The notes under the pieces are model-generated. The model had not been told where the DNA came from, did not search any database, and saw only the letters and a program-made list of their open reading frames with translations. Of a stretch of DNA of 64,000 nt, positions 18,991 through 26,983 are shown piece after piece (the stretch's first letter is position 1; each line of letters starts with the position of its first letter). Source of the stretch: Xanthobacteraceae bacterium (lineage in GTDB: Bacteria; Pseudomonadota; Alphaproteobacteria; Rhizobiales; Xanthobacteraceae); contig JARBUD010000002.1 of assembly GCA_029239875.1 (NCBI GenBank), forward strand, positions 1 to 64,000, given 5' to 3'. The position numbers and the translations under genes are program-made.

Positions 18991-19541
18991 GCGACGTCCG
19001 GGCGCCGCGTCGTGCCGCCTTCGAGCTGCCCAATCTCCCGCAGCTTCGTACCGAGCGCGACACCATCGAGGCTCCTGATCGGCAGAGCGGTAAAGACGGA
19101 AATGCGATTCTTCAGGAAGCGGAAGGCGTCGGCGAACGCGGCTTCCTTCTGGATATCCGAGCCGGCCACTGCCGCCGGGTCCTCAATGCCCCAATGCGCG
19201 GTCATGGGCTGTCCCGGCCATACCGGGCAGGCTTCGCCAGCCGCGATGTCGCAAACCGTGAACACGAAATCCATCACGGGAGCCTCTGGTGAGGCGAACT
19301 CGCTCCACGACTTCGAGCGGAAGCCCTCGGCCGGGTAGCCGAGGCTCGCCAGCGTTTTCAGCGCGAGCGGGTGAGCCGCGCCCTTGGGCTGGCTGCCAGC
19401 CGAATAGGCGCGGAATTTGCCGGAGCCGAGCTTCGTCAGGATGCTCTCGGCAAGAATGGAGCGGGCAGAGTTGCCCGTGCATAGAAACAGCACGTTGTAG
19501 ATGCGGCCGGAGCCGGTGGCGTCAGTCATGGACGGGCTCAT
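18987..19541 (-). CDS. arsC: Thioredoxin-type arsenate reductase (LMW-PTP fold)
   Basis: A 184-aa arsenate reductase of the low-molecular-weight phosphatase fold. The P-loop is CTGNSARS (Cys21-Ser28). Two further cysteines, Cys97 and Cys105 in VCDIAAGEACPVWPG, match the redox relay of the thioredoxin-coupled family. It reduces As(V) to As(III) for export by ACR3. Its ATG lies 20 nt inside the end of arsR, and its stop overlaps the next gene, so translation is coupled. The strain thus has two mechanistically different arsenate reductases in one operon. Confidence 0.94.
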   Translation of the reverse strand: MSPSMTDATGSGRIYNVLFLCTGNSARSILAESILTKLGSGKFRAYSAGSQPKGAAHPLALKTLASLGYPAEGFRSKSWSEFASPEAPVMDFVFTVCDIAAGEACPVWPGQPMTAHWGIEDPAAVAGSDIQKEAAFADAFRFLKNRISVFTALPIRSLDGVALGTKLREIGQLEGGTTRRPDVA

Positions 19542-19890
19542 TCTTGACGGTGGCGGGAGGGCAGCAAGGCGACAGCTCCGCGAGAAGCGGCTCGCACACT
19601 TCGGGGCGCCCCGCGCAGCAGTTCTGCACGAGGAAGCTCGCCAACTCGCTCACAGCCGCGAGCCGAACGCGATAGATGATCGTCCGGCTCTGCCGCTCCG
19701 CGCCGATGAGGCCGGCACGCGAGAGCACCGCCAGATGCGTCGACATGGTGTTGTGCGGCACGCCGAGGCGCTTCGCGACTTCCCCTGCGGGCAGTCCGTG
19801 AGGCTCGTGCTCGATCAGCAGTTTGAACACGTCGAGACGTGTCGATTGCGCGAGCGCGGCGAAAGCGAGAATAGCTCGTTCTGATTCCAT
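19522..19890 (-). CDS. arsR: ArsR-family arsenic-responsive repressor
   Basis: A 122-aa winged-helix metalloregulator. The DNA-recognition helix lies near residues 35-60 (LPAGEVAKRLGVPHNTMSTHLAVL). The inducer cysteines are at the C-terminal side: Cys91, Cys92 and Cys99 in NCCAGRPEVCE, as in AfArsR-type sensors, plus a second pair Cys109-Cys110. The ELCVC metal box of the classical type is absent. It is the first gene of the operon. The start codon lies inside the palindrome at 19885-19916, so the protein probably represses its own operon. Confidence 0.94.
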   Translation of the reverse strand: MESERAILAFAALAQSTRLDVFKLLIEHEPHGLPAGEVAKRLGVPHNTMSTHLAVLSRAGLIGAERQSRTIIYRVRLAAVSELASFLVQNCCAGRPEVCEPLLAELSPCCPPATVKNEPVHD

Positions 19891-19916
19891 ATGTCGACGA
19901 TAGTCGACATATGGAA
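19885..19916 (-). promoter_or_regulatory. Palindromic operator at arsR start
   Basis: A perfect inverted repeat with 14-bp arms (TTCCATATGTCGAC and its complement) around a 4-nt GATA spacer. It spans the arsR ATG. Position and symmetry fit autorepression by ArsR, which releases DNA when As(III) binds its cysteines. Confidence 0.8.
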
Positions 19917-20167
19917 ATTACGCAAGGCTGGGTTCGGACGATCGATTAGCTCTGACATGCCCGCTTAAGAAGGGAGTTAGCGCCAGAAGCAGACCTTCCT
20001 AAGGGCATATTTGAACGTCCGGTATGGGGCCGGAAGCGGACGGGCGCCTTTGCAGGAGCGAGTCCGCTAAAGCGGACATACACTTGCGTTCGAAACAGAA
20101 CATGCAATGTCGACAGAGGCCAGTGAACGTTCACGTACTGCGGGGAATTCCACGCAGGTGATCACGG

Positions 20168-21652
20168 TCACGCCGTCGCTTCGACTTCGGCCTCGTTCGG
20201 CTGCACAATCTTCCAAGAAGGAGTTGATTTCGCCTGCTTTGCTACGAATTCCGATAGATCCGTCTGAAAGTCGGCACTGTTCATCCATTTCTCCGGGCTG
20301 AAGGCGGTGCGCGAATTGCCGGTCTCGGGGTCGACATATCGCGTCGCGTGTTTCTTCCTTGTCTGGGCCACCTGTCTCAACAGTTCGTCCCAGGCACTGT
20401 CGATGTGCTTATAAGCCTCGGACGTGCTCATCTTGGCGTCGTTTATCATCGAAACGCCGATATAGACCTTTGCCAGAGCATCCCGGAACTTTTTGGGCGA
20501 ATTCGTGTTGCGTGGCGCAATCTTCCTGAACAGTTCAAGCCCAATGCTAAATCTGTCGAGAAGAGCTACGTCTTTGAGTTCAGCGTAGCTAAATCCGTGG
20601 ATAGCAAATATTCTCTTCCTTACTGCGCGTCCGATCCTGCCGTAGACCGTTAACAACAGTCGCATAAAAAGCGTACGATCCAGGACGTCCGAGCGATCGA
20701 TGTATCCAGCGAAAACGCCATCGCTGAATTCTCCACGCTTTCGTTCATATAGTAGGCCAAATCGATCAAAGAGGAGTTTCTGCACGTCGAGATGAATCGA
20801 CTCGTTGGAGAATTTATCGGTCGTGATCACCGCAGTCTGGCGATTTGTTGCAGCTGAGATTTCGTCAATGAGGCGACGACGCTCCGCAACATTATCCTGG
20901 CTAGCATCCTTGGCTGTCAACGTGATAACCTTGACCAGCACTTCCTTTCCTTGGAAACGTTGAGCTGCATTCTCGCGATCTTCGTTCAAGGCTCGGCTTA
21001 GGGTGTAGGCCGTCTGTCCACCGTTGATGATTTGTGGATTTAGCAACCGCAATTGCGCCTTGTTGTGCTGGCCAATACGTTCATTGAGGTTGGTCTCGTC
21101 CGAGAGAATGGTGAGGCCGTTGTTCATGAGGGCGAATTCGTTGCTGTCTGGACGCAGCAGTGTCTCCTTGATCGCAGCATTGACGTTCTGCCCGTCCAGA
21201 TCGAGATAGCTGCGCGGATTAAACTCGAGGACTGAGTTCCGGTATTTGTCCATCACCTCCGCAATTTCAATCGCGGGGACGAAGAGTACGGTGATTTCAC
21301 ACTCATACGATGGCGTGTTGACGGAATAGCTGGTCTTCGCGCCCGCACTCTTGTTATTCAGGTCCAGCTTTATGGTCAAATCGGAGGCCTTGAAATAGGT
21401 GCCACTGATAATCGGAAATACCAAATCATTATATACACGGGAAAAATCGAATATATCCGCGTTAAAACCGCCAGTGAGTTTTCTCACGTTTTGGGAACTG
21501 ATGCTACAATTTGCGAGAATTGCCACTTGATAATTGTATCTTGCTACGTCACCAATTTCAGATATCTTGCGAATTAGGCCTTGGATCTTTCCGTTATACT
21601 GGTTCCCGGCCTCATCTTTGTCATGGCCGGTGGTGATCCGCTCGATGTCCAT
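20168..21652 (-). pseudogene. AIPR-family defence protein, C-terminal fragment
   Basis: The C-terminal part of an AIPR (abortive infection phage resistance) protein. Hallmarks include EFALMNNGLTILSDETN, LRLLNPQIINGGQTAYTLSRA and RRRLIDEISAATNRQTAV. The open frame extends to 21790, but sequence upstream of about 21675 is out of register with the N-terminal half. The coding frame jumps in from 21666-21995 across an A8 tract (T8 on the plus strand at 21678-21685). Deleting one A restores a single protein of about 608 aa. Met at 21652 could be an internal start. Codon use is AT-richer than in the neighbours, which fits transfer. Confidence 0.85.
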
Positions 21653-21665
21653 AGCAAGAAGTTCT

Positions 21666-21995
21666 TCATTGTTGATGTTTTTTTTCCTCGAAGTTCTTCT
21701 CGGTATTTCGGAATTTGGACTGAAGGAGGTAGATCCTCTTGCTTTCCCTGTCAATGAAGAAGCCATCGATTCCGCCATCATAACTGCCATCGGTTACGTA
21801 GGATTCGCGCTCGTCAAACCGGCCGATGCCGAACATCACCTTAAGGTAAAGATGAATGTAGGAGCGGCTGCGAGCCGCCATGATGGCTTCGTTCCGGTTG
21901 TCGTCGATTGCGTATTGATTTGCCCATTTTGTACCACGTGCCTCTTCGCGTATCTGATCGAGGATTTTGACTAGAATCGCATATTTTTTCGACAT
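21666..21995 (-). pseudogene. AIPR-family defence protein, N-terminal nuclease-like fragment
   Basis: A 109-codon fragment from ATG at 21995. It contains a nuclease-like pattern: Asp in the DGGIDGFFID motif and Gln-Ser-Lys in LLQSKFR, as in PD-(D/E)XK folds found at the start of AIPR proteins. It runs out of frame after EEKKHQQ at an A8 tract. One base fewer joins it without interruption to the downstream AIPR fragment. Whether this is an error, a null allele or a slip-strand switch cannot be told from one sequence. Confidence 0.8.
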
Positions 21996-22143
21996 GCTGC
22001 CTCGCGGACGAAAAGGAAGAGAATGAAGGGATTGGATGAATGTAGCTACGATATGTTAACTTTGGCAGCTACACTCACCTCCAGCTGCTTGACAGAAATG
22101 TCCGCTTCCAAGCCCTCACATCAGACGTCGAATGGCTCACATG

Positions 22144-22231
22144 GCGGCGCAAAGGTGCCGACGTGCCCTGCCTCGCTAACGTCCGCTTTTGGGCCGCGGC
22201 CGTTACCAGATCGATGACCGAGATGGGCGCA
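22144..22231 (+). repeat. Dispersed repeat, copy 1 (GTCCGCTTT family)
   Basis: About 85 nt with core GTCCGCTTTTGGGCCGCGG, then CCGTTACCAGATCGATGACC. Two more copies lie at 29309-29383 and 35325-35424 in the same orientation. The inverted end is degraded in this copy (GGGCGCAGTTACG). It lies at the downstream edge of the PrpD gene cluster. Confidence 0.85.
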
Positions 22232-22232
22232 G

Positions 22233-23630
22233 TTACGTTGTGGGCTCAACATGCGCAGCTGCAGTCCACAGCACGGCGAGATCCGGTTCGTGATCAAGCG
22301 CACGAAGACGGCACAGAAGCCGGTCAGCGGCCTCTGGCATCATGGCGCGCGAAGCGCACGAAATAAACTTCGCGGCGTGGTCCTCCGCGCTCATGGGGCA
22401 CTCAGGGTTGCCAATGGCGATATCGCGTGCCCCATGGATCGTACGGCCGTCGCGCAGGCGAAACGTCATACGCACCGGTGCCGTGCCGATGAAGCCGAGC
22501 GCCGCAAGCTCGGGCGAGAGCTCCTGCCGAACCACGGCCATGAGCCTTCGGACCTTGGGATCGGCGAGCGTCTCAGGTGCGAACAAGTCCCATGTCAGCG
22601 GACCGTGGGCGAGCGTCGCCGCCAGCGCGAACTCCAGCGAGAAGCGCGCTTCCTGCGGCGTGCACGGCGCGTGGACGACGAGCTCTCGTTGCGCGAGCAG
22701 GCTCACACCGACGTGGATCTCCGCCACATCGTCCGCGCCGAAGCCGTGCTCGGACATGAGATCGAGTGTGAGGTCACAGGCGGGGTGCGCACCGCTGCAG
22801 CAGGGGAAGCGCTTGAACGCCAGCCCGCGCGCGACAAGATCGAACGGCGCGCCGAACGGTAGGTCTCGGCCGTCGAGGCGCGCGCGGGAGGTGGCTCCGG
22901 CGAGGCAGGCGACATAGCCGTCTTGGCCCTCAATCGCGGTGCGTGAGGCGGTGACCCCGGTGCGCGCAAGCGAGACGGCTTCGAGCCCGTTGCGAGCCGC
23001 CATGCCGGCGTGCCACGGCTTCGCTTGCGTCCCGAAGTTGGATCGCACGCCGCCGGAGCGCGATGCCGCAAGGCCAAGCGCATGGACGCATGTGGTCCGG
23101 TCGATGTTCAGCAGCAGGGCGGCCGCGGCGGCCGCACCGATGGCGTAGAGCGCAGCCGTCGTGTGCCAGCCAGCCTCAGAGGCCTCCGGCATGCAGAGCT
23201 CCGCGATTCGATGAGCGACCTCGACGCCGGCGACATAAGCGCGGAGGGCGTCCGCACCCGAGCCCCCGACCTGCTCGGTCACGGCGAGCGCTACGGGCGC
23301 GACGACGGTGGTCGGATGGCCGATCGTCGCCCAGCTCGTGTCGTCGAAATCGAGCGCATGGCCGGCGACCGCGTTGCAGAGCGCGGCATTCTCGGAATCG
23401 AGCCTCAGACCTCCAGCGCCGATCACCGTTGCGCCAGTGCCGAAAGCGCGTTCCGCTGCCCAGACGCGTACATTGCGCGCGACTGGCTCCGCCGCGCCGG
23501 CGAGCGCGACACCGACATAGTCGGTGATCGCAAGCCGCGCGATGGCGACGACGTCGGCGCCGAGGGGACGGTCGCGAAGGTCAATCAGGAAGTCCGCCGC
23601 CTGCTCGGTGACGCTGCGCTCGGCGGCCAT
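22233..23630 (-). CDS. MmgE/PrpD family protein
   Basis: A 465-aa protein of the 2-methylcitrate dehydratase/immune-responsive gene 1 fold. Family segments are LRDRPLGADVVAIARLAITD, the conserved HALDFDDTSWATIGHPTTVV near residue 93, and GGVRSNFGTQAKPWHAGMAA with the predicted active-site Lys-Pro-x-His around 207-212. Members dehydrate tricarboxylates or act on related acids. The ATG at 23630 overlaps the ABC ATPase stop. As the last gene of the transporter operon it probably acts on a catabolite of the imported substrate, which is not citrate-specific by sequence. Confidence 0.9.
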   Translation of the reverse strand: MAAERSVTEQAADFLIDLRDRPLGADVVAIARLAITDYVGVALAGAAEPVARNVRVWAAERAFGTGATVIGAGGLRLDSENAALCNAVAGHALDFDDTSWATIGHPTTVVAPVALAVTEQVGGSGADALRAYVAGVEVAHRIAELCMPEASEAGWHTTAALYAIGAAAAAALLLNIDRTTCVHALGLAASRSGGVRSNFGTQAKPWHAGMAARNGLEAVSLARTGVTASRTAIEGQDGYVACLAGATSRARLDGRDLPFGAPFDLVARGLAFKRFPCCSGAHPACDLTLDLMSEHGFGADDVAEIHVGVSLLAQRELVVHAPCTPQEARFSLEFALAATLAHGPLTWDLFAPETLADPKVRRLMAVVRQELSPELAALGFIGTAPVRMTFRLRDGRTIHGARDIAIGNPECPMSAEDHAAKFISCASRAMMPEAADRLLCRLRALDHEPDLAVLWTAAAHVEPTT

Positions 23631-24397
23631 CACAGTACCTGCGAGAGAAATTCCCGGGTGCGCGGATCGCTCGGATCGCTGAAGAAGGTCGCAGGCGGCC
23701 CGTGCTCCACGATGACGCCACGGTCGGTGAAATAGATGTGGTCGGCGACGTCACGGGCGAAGTTCATCTCGTGCGTCACGAGCAGGCAGGTCATGCCGTC
23801 CTCGGCGAGTTCGCGGATGGTGACCAGCACCTCCTTCACCGTCTCCGGATCGAGCGCGGCAGTGACCTCATCGAACAGCATCACGTCGGGCCGCATGGCG
23901 AGCGACCGGGCAATGGCGACGCGCTGCTGCTGGCCGCCGGACAGCTCCCCGGGATAGCTGTCCTCCTTGCCGACGAGCCGGACCTTCTTCATCAGGGCGC
24001 GGGCGCGCTCCTCGACCTCACGCTTGTCCTGATGGAGCACATGGATCGGTGCCATCATCACATTCTGCAGGGCGGTCTTGTGCGGAAACAGATTGTATTG
24101 CTGGAAGACCATGCCGACCTTGCGCCGCAGGGCGAGCTTGTCGAGGTTCGGATCCGCCACCTCGATGCCTTCGACGCGGATGGTTCCCGAGGTCACGGGC
24201 ACCAGCGCGTTGATGCAGCGGATAAGCGTCGACTTGCCCGAGCCCGACGGGCCGATGATGCAAATCACCTCGCCCTTCTTCACGTCGAAGCTGACCCCCT
24301 TCAGCACCTCCAAGGCGCCGAAGTATTTGTGCACATCGATAAGCTGGACGATGGGCTGGTCGGGCGTCCAGGGTTTGGGAGCGGTCGCAACGGCCAT
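23630..24397 (-). CDS. Polar amino-acid ABC transporter ATPase
   Basis: A 255-aa ATP-binding subunit of the GlnQ/HisP class. Walker A is GPSGSGKS (near residue 50), the signature LSGGQQQRVAIARSL, and Walker B VMLFDEVTAALDP. It powers import through the two permeases encoded just upstream. The start at 24397 removes a long unrelated upstream frame. It is 14 nt after the permease gene ending at 24412. Confidence 0.95.
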   Translation of the reverse strand: MAVATAPKPWTPDQPIVQLIDVHKYFGALEVLKGVSFDVKKGEVICIIGPSGSGKSTLIRCINALVPVTSGTIRVEGIEVADPNLDKLALRRKVGMVFQQYNLFPHKTALQNVMMAPIHVLHQDKREVEERARALMKKVRLVGKEDSYPGELSGGQQQRVAIARSLAMRPDVMLFDEVTAALDPETVKEVLVTIRELAEDGMTCLLVTHEMNFARDVADHIYFTDRGVIVEHGPPATFFSDPSDPRTREFLSQVL

Positions 24398-24411
24398 GCG
24401 CGAATGATCTT

Positions 24412-25269
24412 TCAGCGGATGTGGAACCGGCGCTCGAGCCGGGCGGTGAACCGGTCGATCGGGTAGCAGTAGAGGAAGAAGCAGAACAGGGCGAAGCCGT
24501 AGAGCGGCGCGAACAGCTCCGGCCTGCCGCCCTCGGCGGTATGGACCTGGGCGGTAAGTGTCAGCATCTCGGAGACGCCGACGATGGAGGCCTGCACGGT
24601 CGCCATGGTGACCAGCGAATAGAGGTTCATCCACGGCGGCAGCATGCGTTTGACGCACTGCGGCAGGATGATCCGCCACATGGTCTGGCGCGGCGTGAAG
24701 GCGAGCGATTCCGCCGCTTCCCATTGCGTCGACGGCACGGAGCGCACGGCGCCGCGAACGATCTCGGCCACGTTCGCCATCACCGGCAGAGAGAAGCCCA
24801 CGGTCGCCTTCACCCAGTCGGGCAAAGGAATTTGCACGCCGAAGATCGTGACCTGGAAGGGCACGAGGAACATCACAAAGAACAGCAGCACCAGCCACGG
24901 CGCATTGCGGAAGAACTGCGTGAGCGCCCAGCAGACACGAGCCAGCAAGGGGTTCTCGGAAATCATGCCCAGGCCGACACCGAGGCCGGCGCCGGTGCCG
25001 ATCGCCATCGCGATCATGGAGATCAGGATGTTGAAGGCGAAGCCGGACAGCAGCAATGGCGCCCATTTGACGATGACTTCGAGCGGCGGCAGCTGGGCAT
25101 TGTCGGCCTGCGCCCAGGCGCTCCCCGCGAGCAGCGCGAGGCCGGCACCGAACAGCAGGGCGTGCACGGGCGCGAGGCGCGGCGCTCCCAGCCGGGTGGG
25201 CTCGATGCGGAACGGCAAGAGGACCGGAAGCGGCGCGTCCGCCCCCATCTGCGTGTCCTTCGTGCTCAT
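24412..25269 (-). CDS. Polar amino-acid ABC transporter permease
   Basis: A 285-aa His/Glu/Gln-type inner-membrane permease. After a soluble N-terminal extension and a hydrophobic segment near residues 38-54, which might mimic a signal sequence (LLAGSAWAQA), it has about 5 helices. The EAA loop is EAAESLAFTPRQTMWRIILP around residue 188. The ATG at 25269 overlaps the stop of the partner permease (ATGA). It forms the membrane channel with the 242-aa permease. Confidence 0.93.
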   Translation of the reverse strand: MSTKDTQMGADAPLPVLLPFRIEPTRLGAPRLAPVHALLFGAGLALLAGSAWAQADNAQLPPLEVIVKWAPLLLSGFAFNILISMIAMAIGTGAGLGVGLGMISENPLLARVCWALTQFFRNAPWLVLLFFVMFLVPFQVTIFGVQIPLPDWVKATVGFSLPVMANVAEIVRGAVRSVPSTQWEAAESLAFTPRQTMWRIILPQCVKRMLPPWMNLYSLVTMATVQASIVGVSEMLTLTAQVHTAEGGRPELFAPLYGFALFCFFLYCYPIDRFTARLERRFHIR

Positions 25270-25994
25270 CGGCCATACCCCGGGATGTGCAGCGACTTCT
25301 CCCAGCGGTGCATGATCCAGACCAGGATGCCCACCAGGATGCCGAGCATCATCTCGAACACATTCTGCGATTCCGACCAGATCTGCTTCACGGCGTACAG
25401 CGTCTCCGGCACCGCGATCGCGTAAGCGAGGGTGGTGGTCTTGAGCAGATTGACAAGGTTGTTGTTCAAGGCCGGCAGGCACACCCGCAGAGCGAGCGGC
25501 AATATCACGTAGATATAGGCCTTGAGCCGCGTATAGCCGAGCGCCTCCGCCGCCTCCACGGTCGTCTTCGGCACCGCTTCGATGCCGGACCGGAAGATTT
25601 CGACGTTGAACGCGCCGGCGAACAGCGACAGCGCGATGATCGCCCACTCCACATTGTCGATGAAGGGTTGGCGCAGGCCGAACTGGTCCTGCCCAGCGGG
25701 CAGAATCGCGCCGATGCCGAAATAGAAGAAGAAGATCTGCACCAGGGGCGGTGTGTTGCGGAACAGGACGACGAAGCCGTTGACTGCGCCGCGCACGATG
25801 CGCGAAGGCGCGCTTTGCAGAAGGGCGCCGACCGCGCCGATCAGAAGGCTCGCCAGAATGGTGGAGACCGTCAGCACGACGGTCATCCTCACGCCGTCGA
25901 CGTAACGGTTCCAGTCATAGGGGTCGTAGAAGACCGTGAAGTTGAGACCCGTCGTTTCGTAGAGGTCTTTGAACCAGGCGGGTATGACGTCCAT
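25266..25994 (-). CDS. Polar amino-acid ABC transporter permease
   Basis: A 242-aa permease with about five transmembrane helices. The motif LFRNTPPLVQIFFFYFGIG and EAA-type loop EAAEALGYTRLKAYIYVILP are typical of the amino-acid 3-TM permease family. It is translationally coupled to the downstream permease. It lies 95 nt downstream of the substrate-binding protein gene on the same strand. Confidence 0.94.
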   Translation of the reverse strand: MDVIPAWFKDLYETTGLNFTVFYDPYDWNRYVDGVRMTVVLTVSTILASLLIGAVGALLQSAPSRIVRGAVNGFVVLFRNTPPLVQIFFFYFGIGAILPAGQDQFGLRQPFIDNVEWAIIALSLFAGAFNVEIFRSGIEAVPKTTVEAAEALGYTRLKAYIYVILPLALRVCLPALNNNLVNLLKTTTLAYAIAVPETLYAVKQIWSESQNVFEMMLGILVGILVWIMHRWEKSLHIPGYGR

Positions 25995-26089
25995 CGCGCT
26001 ATCCGGTTGGCGATCCGCGCAATGCGCGCCATCTCAAAACGTTGGGAACGGACGCGGCCGGCCCGATGGCAGGTCGGCCGCGTGAGCCA

Positions 26090-26902
26090 TCAGTTGGTCG
26101 CGCTCTTCATCTTCTCATGCATGCCCTTCGAGTAATCGGTCGGCTCGATGCCGTACTTCTTCTCTTCGGCGACGATGAAGCCGGTCTTCATCCAGTCCTT
26201 GGTCGTATCCTCAAGGAATTTCTGGAGGGTGTCGTTGCCGAGAGCAACTGCCATAATCCACGGCGCGTCCAGCACGCCCTTCAGCGGCATCTCGTAATCG
26301 CCGCTCCACTCGGCGTCGAGCAATTTGCCCTGAACGAACGTCTGGTCGTAGACATAACCGACGCAGTTGCCCTGCTTGAGAGCGAACAACGGCTTCTCGG
26401 ATCCATCGAAGGCGACGATCTCAGGACCGTAGGTCTTGGCGATCTCCTTGTTGTACCAGGCACCCGAAGTGGCACAGAGCGGCTTGCCCTTGAGTTCGCT
26501 CCAATCCTTCACGCCGGCTTTCTTCGGCAGCAGCACGTTGACGAAGTCGGAGTAGTAGGGCGGATCAATCGCCTGCACGACCTTCCGGCGCTCCGGCTTG
26601 TCGGACATGGTTGCTATCAGCATGTCGACCTTGCCCTGCTGCAGGAATTCGATGCGGTTCGACGAGACGACCGGCACCAGTTCGAGCTTCACGCCCAGAC
26701 GTTTGGCGACGTCGGCCGCGAGGTCGGGCTCGATCCCGACCACGGCACCCGACGGGTCGCGGAAACCGAAGGGCTTGTAGTCGGCCTTCACGCCAACGAT
26801 CAGCGTGCCCCGCTGCTTGATGGCGTCGACACCATCCGCCGCCTGCGCGGTGAAAGGTGCGAGCACGCCGGCGAGGAGAAGAGCGATCATCGATTTGCGC
26901 AT
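26090..26902 (-). CDS. Periplasmic amino-acid-type substrate-binding protein
   Basis: A 270-aa family-3 solute-binding protein. A signal peptide is present (MRKSMIALLLAGVLAPFTAQA). The binding-fold starts with IKQRGTLIVGVKADYKPFGFRDPSG and continues with EPDLAADVAKRLGVKLELVPV. It captures the substrate for the two permeases and ATPase encoded downstream. Ligand specificity cannot be read off; the linked SolA-like oxidase suggests an N-methyl or secondary amino acid. Confidence 0.93.
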   Translation of the reverse strand: MRKSMIALLLAGVLAPFTAQAADGVDAIKQRGTLIVGVKADYKPFGFRDPSGAVVGIEPDLAADVAKRLGVKLELVPVVSSNRIEFLQQGKVDMLIATMSDKPERRKVVQAIDPPYYSDFVNVLLPKKAGVKDWSELKGKPLCATSGAWYNKEIAKTYGPEIVAFDGSEKPLFALKQGNCVGYVYDQTFVQGKLLDAEWSGDYEMPLKGVLDAPWIMAVALGNDTLQKFLEDTTKDWMKTGFIVAEEKKYGIEPTDYSKGMHEKMKSATN

Positions 26903-26983
26903 GCGGAGGAACCTTTCATCGATGTCGGGACGACAGGTCCCGGTTGAGGGAAACGGCGCCGGCAGCCGAGGAGCGGCCGGTCG

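Noticed and set aside
20053-20085. GTCCGC/GCGGAC palindrome considered as a promoter operator
   Set aside because: It fits the half-sites of the GTCCGCTTT repeat family better than an operator, and no gene starts nearby.
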